64,000 bases of DNA from Bartonella sp. WD12.1 (lineage in GTDB: Bacteria > Pseudomonadota > Alphaproteobacteria > Rhizobiales > Rhizobiaceae), in contig NZ_MUBG01000001.1 in the NCBI RefSeq assembly GCF_002022415.1, forward strand, positions 744,001-808,000. The letters are read 5' to 3'. The notes under the pieces are model-generated. The model was given only the letters and a program-made list of their open reading frames with translations. It searched no databases and was not told where the DNA came from. The position numbers and the translations under genes were made by a program. This document shows, piece after piece, positions 10,713 through 23,000 of this stretch (the first letter of the stretch is position 1; each line of letters opens with the position of its first letter).

Positions 10713-12181
10713 TGACCGACTGGCCTATTCTTTCTACAGTTACATTTTTACCGCTTGTTGGTGTATTTTTGATTTTATTAATCAAAGATGATACCGAGGC
10801 TGAAAAACATAATATACGTAATGTAGCGTTTTTTACATCTGTCTTTGTTTTTATTATCTCGTTAATTATTTGGGTAAGGTTTGATAATACAAGTTCCGAT
10901 TTCCAAATGGTTGAGAAATTCGATTGGTTAGGTGGCGGTATTAGCTATCATATGGGCATTGATGGTATTTCTATCCTTTTTGTCGTCCTTTCAGCTTTTT
11001 TATTACCATTCTGCATTTTAGCAAGTTGGGAAAATATTAAAGATAGATTAAAAGCTTATATGATTGCTTTTCTTCTCCTTGAAGTTGCAATCATTGGAGT
11101 TTTTTGTGCTCTTGATGCAATGCTATTTTATGTTTTTTTTGAAGGTAGCCTCATTCCAATGTTTATTATTATTGGTGTTTGGGGTGGAGCACGCCGTGTT
11201 TATGCGAGTATGAAGTTTTTCCTATATACTTTGCTTGGTTCAGTACTCATGTTAGTTGCTATTATGGCTATGTATTGGGAAGCGGGAACACTTGATATAC
11301 CAACTTTATTGACCTATCAATTTTCTACACATATGCAGATGTGGTTATGGCTTGCATTTTTTGCTTCTTTCGCAGTTAAAATGCCAATGTGGCCGGTCCA
11401 CACATGGCTACCTGATGCGCACGTAGAAGCACCAACAGCGGGCTCTGTTATTTTAGCTGGAGTATTGCTCAAATTAGGTGGTTATGGTTTTCTTCGTTTT
11501 TCTTTGCCAATGTTTCCCGTTGCTTCAGCTGATTTTGCTCCTTTAGTTTTTGTATTATCGCTTATTGCAATTATTTATACATCGTTAGTTGCGCTTGTTC
11601 AAAATGATATAAAAAAGCTTATTGCCTATTCGTCAATAGCTCATATGGGTTACGTAACAATGGGTATTTTTGCTATTAACGAGCAAGGTATTCAAGGTGC
11701 TATTTATCAGATGCTATCACATGGGGTTGTTTCTGCCGCTTTGTTTCTTTGTGTTGGAGTTATATATGATCGCTTGCACACGCGTGAAATTTCGGCTTTT
11801 GGTGGTTTAGTAAATAACATGCCAAAATACGCGGTTGTATTCTTAATCTTTACTATGGCGAATGTCGGTTTACCTGGAAGTTCAGGGTTTTTAGGTGAAT
11901 TTTTAACTTTAATAGGTGTCTTTCAAATTAATAAATTAGTTGCAGTTTTTGCTACAACTGGTGTTATATTATCCGCCGCTTATGCACTTTATCTTTATCG
12001 ACGTATGATTTTTGGCCCCTTAGATAAGGAAAGTCTGAAAGTGCTCCATGATCTCTCTTTAAGAGAAAAGATTATCCTTTATCCAATGGTTGTTCTTACA
12101 ATATTTTTTGGTGTCTACCCAATGCCGATTCTTAAAACCACGGCGTTTACAGTAGAAACCCTTATTAACCAGCTGCACTAA
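10712..12181 (+). CDS. nuoM: NADH-quinone oxidoreductase subunit M
   Basis: This is the second antiporter-like proton-pumping subunit of complex I. Conserved blocks include [18 protein letters not shown] with its key Glu, [20 protein letters not shown], and [20 protein letters not shown] with the helix-8 Lys. I take the ATG at 10712, which overlaps the nuoL stop; this gives 489 aa beginning [17 protein letters not shown], as in relatives, whereas the longer upstream frame merely overlaps nuoL. Fourteen or so hydrophobic helices are apparent. Confidence 0.96.
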   Translation: MTDWPILSTVTFLPLVGVFLILLIKDDTEAEKHNIRNVAFFTSVFVFIISLIIWVRFDNTSSDFQMVEKFDWLGGGISYHMGIDGISILFVVLSAFLLPFCILASWENIKDRLKAYMIAFLLLEVAIIGVFCALDAMLFYVFFEGSLIPMFIIIGVWGGARRVYASMKFFLYTLLGSVLMLVAIMAMYWEAGTLDIPTLLTYQFSTHMQMWLWLAFFASFAVKMPMWPVHTWLPDAHVEAPTAGSVILAGVLLKLGGYGFLRFSLPMFPVASADFAPLVFVLSLIAIIYTSLVALVQNDIKKLIAYSSIAHMGYVTMGIFAINEQGIQGAIYQMLSHGVVSAALFLCVGVIYDRLHTREISAFGGLVNNMPKYAVVFLIFTMANVGLPGSSGFLGEFLTLIGVFQINKLVAVFATTGVILSAAYALYLYRRMIFGPLDKESLKVLHDLSLREKIILYPMVVLTIFFGVYPMPILKTTAFTVETLINQLH

Positions 12182-12198
12182 ATAAGAAATAAATACTC

Positions 12199-13653
12199 AT
12201 GCAAACTGATATAATAGCTCAATTAATATTAATTTTTCCAGAAATTTTGATGGCACTAGGGGGCATGGTACTCCTTTTAATCGGTGTTTATTCCGGTGCA
12301 CGTTCATATTTAACTATCACTGGTTTAGCAATTGCTCTACTTGTTGCAACTATTATTATTATGGTTGTCTTTCCGCAAAATGGCTTTTTCTATACAAACA
12401 CACTCATTATTGATTCCTTTAGCCGTTATATGAAAGTTCTAACTCTTATCGGTGCACTCTTTGCTCTCATTATGTCTGTTGGTTTTGCTTGTGCTCAGAA
12501 ATTTGATATATTTGAGTTTCCCGTATTAGTCATTTTTGCGACTTTGGGTATGATGTTAATGATTTCAGCTGGGAATACGCTGTCTCTTTATATGGGGTTA
12601 GAATTACAATCTTTGGCTTTATATGTCCTTGCTGCAATCAATCGCGACAATATAAAATCTTCTGAAGCTGGTATAAAATATTTTGTTTTAGGTGCGTTGT
12701 CTTCAGGATTTTTACTTTATGGTATTTCATTGCTTTATGGTTTTACTGCTCAAATTGGTTTCAGCGAAATTGCTTTTGCTTTAAATAATGAAACTTTACA
12801 GTTGGGTATTATTTTAGCTATCGTTTTCATTTTAGCTGGTTTGGCTTTCAAAATTTCTGCAGTCCCATTTCATATGTGGACACCTGATGTTTATGAAGGA
12901 GCACCAACACCTATTACAGCATTTTTTGCTTGTGCTCCTAAAATTGCAGCAATGGCATTAATTATTCGTATTATTGTTGTTACTTTTATTCCATTAGGAA
13001 GTTCTGATAGTTCTATGCCTGCATGGCAACAGATTTTAATTTTTATGGCAATTGCATCAATAATACTAGGTGCATTTGCTGCAATTGGCCAGAGTAACAT
13101 TAAGCGTTTAATGGCTTACTCGTCCATCGGTCATATGGGGTATGCACTTGTTGGTCTAGCTGCTGGAAGTATAATTGGAGTAAAAGGTGTTATTCTCTAT
13201 ATGACTATTTATCTTGGCATGACTCTTGGTTCATTTGCATTTATTCTTGGAATGCGATCTGGTGACAGAAATGTTGAGAATATTTATGACCTTGCAGGAT
13301 TGGTAAAAACTAATCCATTTATGGCTATTACGATGACGATACAGCTTTTTTCTTTAGCAAGTATACCTCCTATGGCTGGTTTTTTTGGTAAATGGTATAC
13401 ATTTTCTGCAGCTGTTCACGCAGGTCTTACTCCACTTGCTGTTATTGGTATGGTTACCTCTGTTATTGGCGCTTTTTACTATTTACGGATTATTAAAATT
13501 ATGTGGTTTGACGCTGCAAAAGATAGTTTTATTGTTTTATCAAACGAACTTAAGCTTTGTCTTGGGCTTTCTACATTATTTATTTTATTTTATGTGTTTT
13601 TTGGAATTTGGTTTGCTGAATTTGCAGAAAAAGTAGCAATATCATTATTTTAA
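12199..13653 (+). CDS. nuoN: NADH-quinone oxidoreductase subunit N
   Basis: This is the third antiporter-like subunit of complex I and the last nuo gene of the operon. The conserved [16 protein letters not shown] block, [20 protein letters not shown] and [20 protein letters not shown] are all present. The length of 484 aa is normal for alphaproteobacteria. It is followed after only five bases by the biotin-ligase gene, so the operon appears to continue. Confidence 0.97.
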   Translation: MQTDIIAQLILIFPEILMALGGMVLLLIGVYSGARSYLTITGLAIALLVATIIIMVVFPQNGFFYTNTLIIDSFSRYMKVLTLIGALFALIMSVGFACAQKFDIFEFPVLVIFATLGMMLMISAGNTLSLYMGLELQSLALYVLAAINRDNIKSSEAGIKYFVLGALSSGFLLYGISLLYGFTAQIGFSEIAFALNNETLQLGIILAIVFILAGLAFKISAVPFHMWTPDVYEGAPTPITAFFACAPKIAAMALIIRIIVVTFIPLGSSDSSMPAWQQILIFMAIASIILGAFAAIGQSNIKRLMAYSSIGHMGYALVGLAAGSIIGVKGVILYMTIYLGMTLGSFAFILGMRSGDRNVENIYDLAGLVKTNPFMAITMTIQLFSLASIPPMAGFFGKWYTFSAAVHAGLTPLAVIGMVTSVIGAFYYLRIIKIMWFDAAKDSFIVLSNELKLCLGLSTLFILFYVFFGIWFAEFAEKVAISLF

Positions 13654-13658
13654 TAAGC

Positions 13659-14456
13659 ATGGTTTATGCATTATCAGATTTTGCTTTAAAACAAGGGTAT
13701 GTTCTTGAATCATATGAAAGTGTAGATTCAACAAATCTTATTGCACAACAAAAAGCAAATGCTGGTCATTGTGGTTATCTTTGGGTTGTTGCGGAAAAAC
13801 AAACACAAGGAAGAGCTAGAAGAGGTAGGACATGGTATAGTCCGAAAGGAAATTTGTACTCTAGCCTTTTATTAATTGATGATATTGTTTGCCAAACTGC
13901 TTCTCAACTTAGTTTTGTTGCTGGAGTAAGTATAGTAGAAGCTATAAGACACTTTATAAAAGATAAAGAAAATAGCATTGTTAGTTTGAAATGGCCAAAT
14001 GATATTTTACTTAAAGGGATTAAAAGCTCTGGAATCTTACTTGAGCTCTTTACTTTAACTCCACAAAAATATGCATTGGTTATTGGTATCGGTGTAAATG
14101 TAAAACATCATTTTAAAGATGCACCATATTTAACATCAAGTATAAAGAATATTGGATTAGATATTGATAAAGAAGAATTATTTATGGTTTTAACGAAATG
14201 TTTTGCTGAAAATTATCTTCTTTGGAAGCAATCGGAAGGGTGTAGTATAATCCATAAGAAATGGCTTTCATATTCAGCTCATCTTGGACAACCTATCAAA
14301 ATAATCAATGGTGAAAAACTTACTGAAGGTATTTTTGATGGTCTTGATCATGATTTTAACTGCATTGTCAAACAAAAAAACGGTCAGAAAGCAATTATAA
14401 CGGCTGGAGATGTTTATTTTGGTTTAGCTGCTTCTGTTAAGACAAATCATTATTAA
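13659..14456 (+). CDS. birA: biotin-[acetyl-CoA-carboxylase] ligase (no HTH domain)
   Basis: This enzyme activates biotin with ATP and attaches it to the carrier domain of acetyl-CoA carboxylase and other biotin enzymes. The catalytic loop GRARRGRTWYSPKGNLYSSL (residues about 50-70) and KWPNDILLKGIKSSGILLE are the defining motifs. At 265 aa the protein starts directly with the catalytic domain. The N-terminal winged helix that makes E. coli BirA a repressor is absent, so it is a mono-functional ligase. It lies five bases after nuoN and 52 bases before the RNase J gene, a neighbourhood common in Hyphomicrobiales. Confidence 0.92.
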   Translation: MVYALSDFALKQGYVLESYESVDSTNLIAQQKANAGHCGYLWVVAEKQTQGRARRGRTWYSPKGNLYSSLLLIDDIVCQTASQLSFVAGVSIVEAIRHFIKDKENSIVSLKWPNDILLKGIKSSGILLELFTLTPQKYALVIGIGVNVKHHFKDAPYLTSSIKNIGLDIDKEELFMVLTKCFAENYLLWKQSEGCSIIHKKWLSYSAHLGQPIKIINGEKLTEGIFDGLDHDFNCIVKQKNGQKAIITAGDVYFGLAASVKTNHY

Positions 14457-14508
14457 CTTATAAATTTTATTTCACCATGAGATTATCTTAATAGTTTAGG
14501 AGATATTT

Positions 14509-16185
14509 ATGGTTTCTACCAATGAAAATGAATTGGTTTTTCTACCCTTGGGAGGGGTAGGGGAAATAGGGATGAATTTGGCTGCTTATGGATTTGGTCC
14601 AAAGGATCGCCGGGAATGGTTGCTTGTCGATATGGGAGTTAGTTTTGCTGGCCCTGAATTGCCAGGAGCAAATCTTATTTTGCCAGATATTCATTTTCTG
14701 GAAAATGAAAAACATAATGTGCGTGGTCTTGTTTTGACACATGCACACGAAGATCACTATGGTGCTGTCCTTGATTTATGGCCAAAACTTCAGGTTCCGC
14801 TTTATTGTACTCCTTTTACCGCAGGATTATTAGAGAGTAAAAAGCGATCAAATTTCAAATTTAATAAAGTCTCATTAAATATTTTTCAAGCTGGTGATTG
14901 CTTTCAAATTGGTCCATTTACAATTGAAGCTATTGCTGTCAATCATTCAATTCCAGAAGCTGTTTCTTTGGCAATTACAACATCTTTAGGAAATGTGATC
15001 CACACTGGAGATTGGAAAATTGATCATACACCTTCACTTGGGCCTGTGACAGACGAAAAAAGATTACGGATTTTAGGAAATAAAGGTATTTTAGCATTAA
15101 TATGCGATTCCACTAATGCTCTCCAAGACGGTATATCACCATCAGAACAACAAGTTCGAGATAGTCTTTCTGAAATTATTTTGAAAGCTGAAGGCCGTAT
15201 TGTTATTGCAACTTTTTCATCGAATATTGGTAGGATACGTTCAATTGCTCTTGCGGCAGAATCTGCTGGGCGCCAAGTTCTTTTGGTGGGGCGTTCTATA
15301 AAACGTAGTGTTACTGTAGCACAAGAACTTGGTTATTTAAATAATTTAGCACCGTTTGTAACGGAAGATGATTATAGTCACATTCCACGAAAAAACATGG
15401 TTTTGGTAGTAACAGGAAGCCAAGGTGAACCATGTTCTGCTTTAGCAAAACTTTCACGAAATGAAATGAGAAATATTGCGCTCTCTCCTGGTGATACAAT
15501 TATTTATTCATCACGCAGTATTCCGGGAAATGAAAAAGCTATTTTTGAGATACAAAATCGTTTTATTGATCAGGGAATTAAAGTAATTACAAATAATGAT
15601 GCTCTTGTTCATGTTTCAGGCCATCCCCGCCGTTTAGAACTTCTACAAATGTATGATTGGGTAAAACCGCAAATACTTGTTCCTGTGCATGGTGAGGCAG
15701 TACACCTTGTGGCCCAAGCAGCTTTAGCACGTGAGGCTAATATTAAAACTATTGCTGAAATTAGAAATGGCGATATGCTCCGTCTTGCTCCCAAACCAAT
15801 AGAAATCATTGAGAAAGTACCTGTTGGTCAAATCTATAAAGATGGTTACCTGATTGGTAATGAAGATGAAGTAGGGATTAATGAACGCCGCAAATTAAGT
15901 TATGTTGGTTATGTTGCGATTTCTCTCCATATGAATAGTAAGCATGATTTACTTGATGATATTGGTTTTACGGCATTTGGATTACCTAAAAACGATGGAA
16001 AAGGGAAATCATTAAAGGATGTTCTTTTAACTGTTGTAGAAAATACTATTAATAATATTCCGCAGATTAAAAGAAAAGATAATGAACTTATTCAAGAAGT
16101 AACACGTCGGGCTGTTAGAGCAGCTGTTAATGAAATTTGGGGAAAAAAACCTGTTTGTACAATTTTCTTACATCGCTCAAAATAA
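14509..16185 (+). CDS. rnj: ribonuclease J (metallo-beta-lactamase/beta-CASP family)
   Basis: This is a 5'-3' exo- and endoribonuclease that takes part in rRNA maturation and mRNA decay in the cytoplasm. The metallo-beta-lactamase metal ligands are seen as THAHEDHYG, with a further His in NHSIPEAV and an Asp in HTGDWKID. The beta-CASP region includes TFSSNIGRI and VTGSQGEP, and motif C appears as HVSGHPRR followed by the VPVHGE of the family. The C-terminal domain is present and the 558 aa length is normal. The gene starts at an ATG preceded by AGGAGAT. RNase J together with RNase E (rne, about 11 kb downstream) is the usual alphaproteobacterial combination. Confidence 0.95.
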   Translation: MVSTNENELVFLPLGGVGEIGMNLAAYGFGPKDRREWLLVDMGVSFAGPELPGANLILPDIHFLENEKHNVRGLVLTHAHEDHYGAVLDLWPKLQVPLYCTPFTAGLLESKKRSNFKFNKVSLNIFQAGDCFQIGPFTIEAIAVNHSIPEAVSLAITTSLGNVIHTGDWKIDHTPSLGPVTDEKRLRILGNKGILALICDSTNALQDGISPSEQQVRDSLSEIILKAEGRIVIATFSSNIGRIRSIALAAESAGRQVLLVGRSIKRSVTVAQELGYLNNLAPFVTEDDYSHIPRKNMVLVVTGSQGEPCSALAKLSRNEMRNIALSPGDTIIYSSRSIPGNEKAIFEIQNRFIDQGIKVITNNDALVHVSGHPRRLELLQMYDWVKPQILVPVHGEAVHLVAQAALAREANIKTIAEIRNGDMLRLAPKPIEIIEKVPVGQIYKDGYLIGNEDEVGINERRKLSYVGYVAISLHMNSKHDLLDDIGFTAFGLPKNDGKGKSLKDVLLTVVENTINNIPQIKRKDNELIQEVTRRAVRAAVNEIWGKKPVCTIFLHRSK

Positions 16186-16204
16186 AAAATTGCTCTTATA
16201 ATTA

Positions 16205-16229
16205 TTTCTTTTAGTTAAATTAAAAGAAA
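16205..16229 (+). terminator. AT-only hairpin downstream of the RNase J gene
   Basis: A perfect 9-bp inverted repeat (TTTCTTTTA / TAAAAGAAA) with a 7-base loop lies 20 bases after the rnj stop. It is nearly all AT and lacks a clean T tail, so terminator function is weakly supported. The rest of the 235-base gap to proS shows no gene. Confidence 0.3.
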
Positions 16230-16420
16230 AGAATTACTAAGTTAGCTTTATTACTAATACGTATCTGCACTTTACTGAGGATAAGTAAACTAAAAAATAT
16301 ATCAAATAAAATTTTTATAACATATTGGTTTGTTATATTTGCAAGCTTTCAGAATACAGCTATGATTAATGCATAACATTATTTGAACTGCTCCGATTTG
16401 ATGAGCTTAATTAGGAGTTA

Positions 16421-17755
16421 ATGATTTCAATGCGCTTTTCTCAATATTTTATACCTATTTTAAAAGAAAATCCTAAAGAAGCAGAAATTGTTTCACATCG
16501 ACTTATGTTGCGTTCAGGCATGATTCGTCAACAAACAGCAGGGATTTATTCTTGGTTACCATTAGGTAAAAAAGTACTTGATAAAGTTTGTACAATTATT
16601 CGTGAAGAACAAAAACAAGCTGGCGCTTTAGAAATATTAATGCCTACGATTCAATCTGTTGATCTTTGGTATGAAAGTGGTCGCTATGACGACTACGGTT
16701 TTGAAATGTTACGTATTAAAGATCGACAAGAACGTGATTTGCTTTATGGCCCAACTAATGAAGAAATAGTAACAGATATTTTTCGTTCATATGTTCGTTC
16801 TTATAAGGATCTTCCTCTCAATCTTTATCAAATTCAGTGGAAATTTCGTGATGAGATCCGTCCGCGTTTTGGTGTGATGCGTTCACGAGAATTTTTAATG
16901 AAAGACGCATATTCTTTCGATCTTGATTATGAAAATGCAAAAATATCCTATAATCGTATGTTTGTTGCTTATTTACGTACTTTTTCTCGCATGGGGTTGA
17001 AAGTAATCCCGATGCGCGCTGATACAGGCCCGATTGGTGGCGAACGTAGCCATGAATTTATCATTCTAGCTGAAACAGGTGAAAGTGCTATATTTTGTGA
17101 TAAACAATTTCTTGATATCAATGCTCCACTTTTTTCAATTGATTTTACTGATAAAACTGTTTTAGCTGATATCGTTAAACAGTGGACAACTTTTTATGCT
17201 GCAACGGAGGAAATGCATAATGAGGAAGAATGGAGTAAAATTTCTGAATCCAATCAGCTTTCAGCACGTGGCATTGAAGTAGGGCACATCTTTTACTTTG
17301 GCACTAAATATTCTGTACCAATGGGAGCAAAAGTGATGGGGAAAGACGGAAAAGAACACCCAGTTTTTATGGGATCCTATGGGATTGGTCCTTCACGTCT
17401 TGTTGCAGCAGCAATTGAAGCTTCTCATGATGAAAATGGTATTATTTGGCCAAAACCAATAGCACCATTTGATTTTGGTATCATCAACATGAAACCAGAT
17501 GATAAAAAATGTAACCATATGTGTGAAACTCTTTATCAGGGACTTATACGTGCTGGCTTTGATCCATTGTTAGATGATAGAAATGAGCGTCCTGGTGTGA
17601 AATTTGCAATAATGGATTTGATCGGCTTACCAACACAAATAATCGTTGGACCCAAAAATGCTGCGCACAATGAGGTTGAAATTAAAGACAGAAAAACAGG
17701 TACTAAAGAATCTTTAACAATTGAATCAGTATTTAACCGACTTTCTACAACTTAA
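16421..17755 (+). CDS. proS: prolyl-tRNA synthetase (short alphaproteobacterial form)
   Basis: This enzyme charges tRNA-Pro with proline in the cytoplasm. Class II synthetase motifs are visible: motif 1 around [22 protein letters not shown], motif 2 around [29 protein letters not shown], and motif 3 in [14 protein letters not shown]. The C-terminal anticodon-binding domain is present ([24 protein letters not shown]). At 444 aa it lacks the large editing insertion found in E. coli ProS, as is typical of this group. A start at the ATG at 16421 or at the in-frame ATG at 16430 (MRFSQYFIP) is possible. The next genes, lolC/E and lolD, follow closely. Confidence 0.95.
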   Translation: MISMRFSQYFIPILKENPKEAEIVSHRLMLRSGMIRQQTAGIYSWLPLGKKVLDKVCTIIREEQKQAGALEILMPTIQSVDLWYESGRYDDYGFEMLRIKDRQERDLLYGPTNEEIVTDIFRSYVRSYKDLPLNLYQIQWKFRDEIRPRFGVMRSREFLMKDAYSFDLDYENAKISYNRMFVAYLRTFSRMGLKVIPMRADTGPIGGERSHEFIILAETGESAIFCDKQFLDINAPLFSIDFTDKTVLADIVKQWTTFYAATEEMHNEEEWSKISESNQLSARGIEVGHIFYFGTKYSVPMGAKVMGKDGKEHPVFMGSYGIGPSRLVAAAIEASHDENGIIWPKPIAPFDFGIINMKPDDKKCNHMCETLYQGLIRAGFDPLLDDRNERPGVKFAIMDLIGLPTQIIVGPKNAAHNEVEIKDRKTGTKESLTIESVFNRLSTT

Positions 17756-17767
17756 GTAGGCAATGTT

Positions 17768-19036
17768 ATGAATGGTTTGAGAAGAAAATGGTTTTTATCT
17801 TATGAATGGATGATTTCATTTCGTTACATGATTCCTAATAAAAAACATATGTTTACATCTGTTGTTTCAATTATTTCTTTAATTGGGATTATGTTAGGGG
17901 TTTTCGCCTTAGTTGTTGTTATGGCAGTAATGAATGGTTTTCGCACAGAACTTCTTAATCGCATTCTCGGTATGAATGGACATCTTATCGTTCAAACGAC
18001 TGATTCTGGTTTTTCTGATTATAATACCTTTATTTCTTATTTGGAATCCATAGACGGTGTAAATTCTGCTTTGCCTGTTGTTGAAGGGCAAGCACTTGTT
18101 CAAGGTGATGTTGGTGGGGGGACTGGTGCTTTGATTCGTGGCATGCGTCAAGAAGATTTGGAGAAGCTTAAAATAGTATCTCAAAATATTAAATCAGGTA
18201 CACTTGCTCAATTTGAAAAAGAAGAAGGCATTGCAATCGGAAGTGGTCTGGCAGAAAAATTAGGGCTAACAATTGGAAGTGATCTGCGTATTATTACACC
18301 AGATGGTGATGTAACGCCTTTTGGAGTTATGCCACGTATCAAAGCTTATAAAATAATTGCTATTTTTGAAGTAGGTATGTCTGAATATGATTCAATATTT
18401 GTTTTTATGCCTCTTTCTGAAGCACAAGCATTTTTCAATCTGGGGCAAAAAATTCAATCACTAGAGTTATTTCTTAATGATCCCGATACTGTTGAGCAAA
18501 TAAAGAAAGTAATAGAAAAAGAGATGGATCAACAAGTTTATTTAATTGATTGGCGCATGCGTAATCAAGCTTTTTTTTCAGCTTTACAGATTGAACGTAA
18601 CGTCATGTTTTTTATTCTTTCTCTTATTATCCTCGTTGCTGCTTTAAATATTATTTCGGGATTAATTATGCTGGTGAAAGATAAAAATCATGATATTGCA
18701 ATTTTGCGTACTATGGGAGCGCAACAGAGTGCAATCATGCGTATATTTATCTCTACCGGCATGATGATTGGGTGTATTGGGACAATATTGGGAGTAGTTT
18801 TAGGTATTATAGCTGCTACAAATATCAATTATATTCAGCATTTTGTATCTTGGCTTTTTAATGTTGATGTTTTTAATCCTCAATTTTATTTTCTAACAAA
18901 GTTGCCAGCACGGATTGAATGGGGACAAACTGTTATGGTAGCTATGATGTCCTTACTTTTATCGTTTTTTGCAACACTCATTCCAGCGTGGCAAGCTTCT
19001 AAACTAGATCCCGTACAAGCTTTGAGGTATGAGTAA
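17768..19036 (+). CDS. lolC: lipoprotein-releasing ABC transporter permease LolC/LolE
   Basis: This is the inner-membrane permease that, with LolD, extracts lipoproteins from the inner membrane for delivery to the outer membrane. One N-terminal hydrophobic helix (about residues 30-60) is followed by a large periplasmic MacB-like domain, then three C-terminal helices starting near residue 280. Conserved features include the N-terminal [14 protein letters not shown] and the terminal [23 protein letters not shown]. As in most alphaproteobacteria a single permease probably acts as a homodimer in place of LolC plus LolE. Its stop overlaps the start of lolD (TAATG). Confidence 0.93.
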   Translation: MNGLRRKWFLSYEWMISFRYMIPNKKHMFTSVVSIISLIGIMLGVFALVVVMAVMNGFRTELLNRILGMNGHLIVQTTDSGFSDYNTFISYLESIDGVNSALPVVEGQALVQGDVGGGTGALIRGMRQEDLEKLKIVSQNIKSGTLAQFEKEEGIAIGSGLAEKLGLTIGSDLRIITPDGDVTPFGVMPRIKAYKIIAIFEVGMSEYDSIFVFMPLSEAQAFFNLGQKIQSLELFLNDPDTVEQIKKVIEKEMDQQVYLIDWRMRNQAFFSALQIERNVMFFILSLIILVAALNIISGLIMLVKDKNHDIAILRTMGAQQSAIMRIFISTGMMIGCIGTILGVVLGIIAATNINYIQHFVSWLFNVDVFNPQFYFLTKLPARIEWGQTVMVAMMSLLLSFFATLIPAWQASKLDPVQALRYE

Positions 19037-19716
19037 TGTCTGTTGTGTTAGAACTTGTCGAGATTGAGCGACGTTTTTTTGATAACGACAAATCTTTAAT
19101 TATTTTAGACAAAGCTAATTTTATTCTAAATCGCGGAGAACTTGTAGCACTTGTTGCACCATCTGGTGCTGGAAAATCAACACTTCTTCATATTGCTGGA
19201 TTACTAGAAAAACCAACAGCTGGTGATGTTTTATTGCATGGTGTTTCTTGTGCAAAATGCTCTGATAGTGAACGAACAGCTATGAGACAAAAAAATATTG
19301 GTTTTGTTTATCAATTTCATCATTTGTTACCAGAGTTCACAGCTTTAGAAAATGTAATGATACCCCAAATGATAGCAGGATTGAAAAAATCGACTGCGGA
19401 AAATCGCGCACTTAAATTATTAACATATCTTCGGGTTTCTCATCGTGCTAAACATCGTCCATCAGAATTATCAGGCGGCGAACAACAGCGTGTCGCTATT
19501 GCCCGTGCTATAGCAAATGCTCCTTGTGTACTGTTAGCTGATGAACCTACAGGAAATCTTGATCCTGTAACTTCAGTTTATGTATTTCAGGCTTTATCAG
19601 CTCTTGTTCGTCAATCTGGGCTTGCTGCTCTTATTGCAACACATAATTACAGTTTGGCTAAGTTGATGCATCGTCGAATTACACTAAAAGAAAGAAAAAT
19701 TATTGAACTTCCTTAA
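19036..19716 (+). CDS. lolD: lipoprotein-releasing ABC transporter ATP-binding protein
   Basis: This is the cytoplasmic ATPase that powers lipoprotein release with the upstream permease. The Walker A motif is APSGAGKST, the Q-loop is in [18 protein letters not shown], the signature is [16 protein letters not shown], and Walker B is [12 protein letters not shown]. The length of 226 aa is standard for LolD. The [11 protein letters not shown] segment is typical of the LolD/MacB subfamily. Overlap with the permease gene indicates coupled translation. Confidence 0.95.
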   Translation: MSVVLELVEIERRFFDNDKSLIILDKANFILNRGELVALVAPSGAGKSTLLHIAGLLEKPTAGDVLLHGVSCAKCSDSERTAMRQKNIGFVYQFHHLLPEFTALENVMIPQMIAGLKKSTAENRALKLLTYLRVSHRAKHRPSELSGGEQQRVAIARAIANAPCVLLADEPTGNLDPVTSVYVFQALSALVRQSGLAALIATHNYSLAKLMHRRITLKERKIIELP

Positions 19717-19791
19717 AAATACAGTACACCGTTTATTATAGAAAATTAATACTATAGCTGTATATTTATATTCACCTATTGAAGAGTTTTT

Positions 19792-20082
19792 ATGACAAAT
19801 TTTGTAATTGATAAAAATCAATTAAATGCACGGTGTCGGCGATTGATTTTTCGGGCGTGGCATAGAGGCATTCGTGAAATGGATTTAATTTTAGGGCAAT
19901 ATGTTGATTCGCATATCATTGAGATGAGCGATGAAGCAATCTCTGAACTTGAATATATTATGTCTTTTGAAGATCGCGATTTACTTATGTGGATTACAGG
20001 GGAAATTCCTACACCATCTGAGGTAGATAGCCCGCTTTTTCGTGACATTGCAAATTATCGTATTTGCACAAATTTTAATTGA
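19792..20082 (+). CDS. sdhE: FAD assembly factor SdhE (succinate dehydrogenase assembly factor 2)
   Basis: This small cytoplasmic protein promotes covalent attachment of FAD to SdhA and related flavoproteins. The defining RGxxE motif appears as WHRGIREMDLILGQY near residue 25. The helical remainder (ELEYIMSFEDRDLLMWITGEIPTP) matches the family, and the length of 96 aa is normal. It is followed immediately by mfd, whose ATG lies six bases after this stop. The sdh genes themselves are not in the window. Confidence 0.92.
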   Translation: MTNFVIDKNQLNARCRRLIFRAWHRGIREMDLILGQYVDSHIIEMSDEAISELEYIMSFEDRDLLMWITGEIPTPSEVDSPLFRDIANYRICTNFN

Positions 20083-20087
20083 TCAAA

Positions 20088-23000
20088 ATGTCCATATTTC
20101 AAAAAATTATTCTTCCTAAAGATGTGCAGGATTTAATGATTCTTGATGGCATTATTGATGGGTTTGAATCTTTCGCGCTTGCTCAATTAAGCTCAGAAAT
20201 TGCTCAAGATAAGCCACTTGTTTACATTGTTCGTGATGGAACAAAGATTTCCCATGTACAGCAAGTTTTAAATTTTATTGAACCCAATTTACCTGTTTTT
20301 CAGTTTCCTGCATGGGATTGTTTGCCTTATGATCGTGTATCGCCTGGAATAGCCATTACTGCGCGACGCCTTTCAGCTTTGGCACATATATCACATTTGC
20401 GTAAAAATCCACGTTCTGCAATTATATTGACAACAGCAAATGCAATTATTCAAAAATTACCACCTCGTGCCATAATCGATGATCAAATTATTCATACAAA
20501 GGTTGGTCAATGTATTAATATGAATAATCTAATCCATTATTTAGAACGTAGTGGTTTTGAACGCGTTGCGATTGTGCACGATGTTGGTGAATTTGCTATC
20601 AGAGGAGGAATTATTGATATTTTTTCTCCTAATGATAGTGAACCTTTGCGTCTTGATTTTTTTGGTGATACTCTAGAGACTATTCGCGTATTCGACCCAG
20701 TTACGCAACGTACAACAGGCAACAAAACTGAATTTTTTTTACAACCAATGAGTGAGGTTATCCTCACGCCTGAGCGGATTAATTTATTTAAAAATAATTA
20801 TATCCGTACACTTAGTGTATCACAAAGAAATGATATGCTTTATGAAGCCATTTCTCAAGGGCGACGTTTTGCTGGTATGGAACATTGGTTGCCGTTTTTT
20901 TACGAGAATCTTGATAATTTCTTTGATTATTGTGGTAATGTACCTATTATTTTTGAGCACCTTATAGAAGAAGTGCTAACTGAACGCTATCGTCTCATTG
21001 AAGATTTTTATAATGTTCGTAAAGAGCAAGAAAACAATCAAGAAAGTAATGCTTCTTATCACCCAATAGAGCCTAACCTACTTTATCTGACACCAGAACA
21101 AGTTTTAACACGTGCACAACAATCGGGACAACGTATTGATTTTATACCCTTCAATGTTCCACAAACCTCTGGACAGACAGTTATTCATACGAATGTTGTG
21201 CCGGGATACGATTTTGTAAAAGAACGTAATGCACAGGAAAAAAATGTTTTTGCAAATGTGGTTGATTATATTCTTTCACTACAATCAGCTGGCAAGAAGG
21301 TACTCTTAGCTTGCTGGAGTGAAGGATCTATGAATCGCTTGTTGCAGATTCTTGATGAATACGGATTGAAAAAAATAGAAATTGCAAAGTCACTACAAGC
21401 TGTAAAGGCAACATCACATGATCAGGTATCGGCAGCTATCATAGCAATTGAGCACGGTTTTGAAATTGACGATTTTGTTATTATAGCCGAACAGGATATC
21501 CTTGGTGATCGGTTAATAAGGTCATCAAAACGGCGCAAGCATAATGCGCATTTTATCTCTGAAATTGCTACATTAAATTCTGGTGATATTGTTGTGCATA
21601 TTGATCATGGTATTGGACAGTTTATCGGTCTTAAAACCATCATGACAGCTGGAATTTTACGTGATTGTCTCGAAATCAATTATGCTGAAGGTGATCGATT
21701 ATTTTTACCTGTTGAAAATATTGAACTTTTATCACGTTACGGATCAGCAGATACAGATGTAACGTTAGACAAGTTAGGCGGCGTTGCTTGGCAAACACGT
21801 AAAGCGCGACTAAAAAAACATTTATTGAAAATTGCTGGCCAATTGATCCGTATAGCTGCAGAACGCGCCACACGCTCTGCACCTGCGTTAATTCCACCAA
21901 TTAGATTGTTTGATGAATTTGTTGCATGCTTTCCTTATGAAGAAACAGAAGATCAGATAGATGCAATTGATGCAGTTTTAGGTGATTTAGCAGCAGGAAA
22001 ACCAATGGACCGTTTAATATGTGGTGATGTTGGTTTTGGAAAAACAGAAGTTGCTATTCGAAGTGCTTTTGTTGCTGCATTAAATGGTTATCAAGTTGCT
22101 GTTGTTGTGCCTACAACTTTGCTCTCACGGCAACATTACAAGACTTTTATCTCACGTTTTCAAGGGTTACCTGTTAAAATTGGCCATGTTTCAAGGCTTG
22201 TAAAAGCCAAAGAATTAGCGCAAGTCAAAAAAGATATTTCAAATGGTACAATTGATATTGCCATTGGAACACATGCATTACTTAGTGAATCAATTAATTT
22301 TTCACGGTTGGGGCTACTTATCATTGATGAAGAGCAGCATTTTGGTGTTAAGCATAAAGAACGCTTAAAAGAAATTAAAAGTGATATTCATGTTCTCACG
22401 CTTTCAGCCACTCCTATACCACGAACCTTAGGGCTTGCTTTATCAGGACTGCGTGAACTTTCATTAATAGCAACTCCACCCATTGGTAGAACACCGGTTC
22501 GAACTTTTATTTCACCTTTCGATGCAATTGTTATACGCGAGGTATTGCTTCGTGAATATTATCGGGGCGGACAGAGTTTTTATGTTTGTCCTCGTATTTC
22601 TGATCTTCCCTATGTAGAAGAATATCTTAAAACACACGTACCTGAACTTAAATTTGCTGTAGCTCATGGTCAAATGCCAGTTACACAATTTGATGATATT
22701 ATGAATGCATTTTATGATAGACAATATGACGTACTGCTTTCAACAACCATCATTGAATCAGGTCTTGATATTCCAACCGCAAATACATTAATTGTGCACC
22801 GTGCTGATATGTTCGGTCTTTCTTCACTTTATCAGTTGCGTGGCAGGGTAGGGCGTTCAAAACAACGCGCTTATGCACTTTTTACTTTTCCTGCCGGTAA
22901 AGTTTTAACGCCTGCTGCTGATCGCCGTTTTAAAGTCTTGCAATCTCTCGATACATTGGGTGCAGGCTTCCAATTAGCTAGTTATGACATGGATATTCGC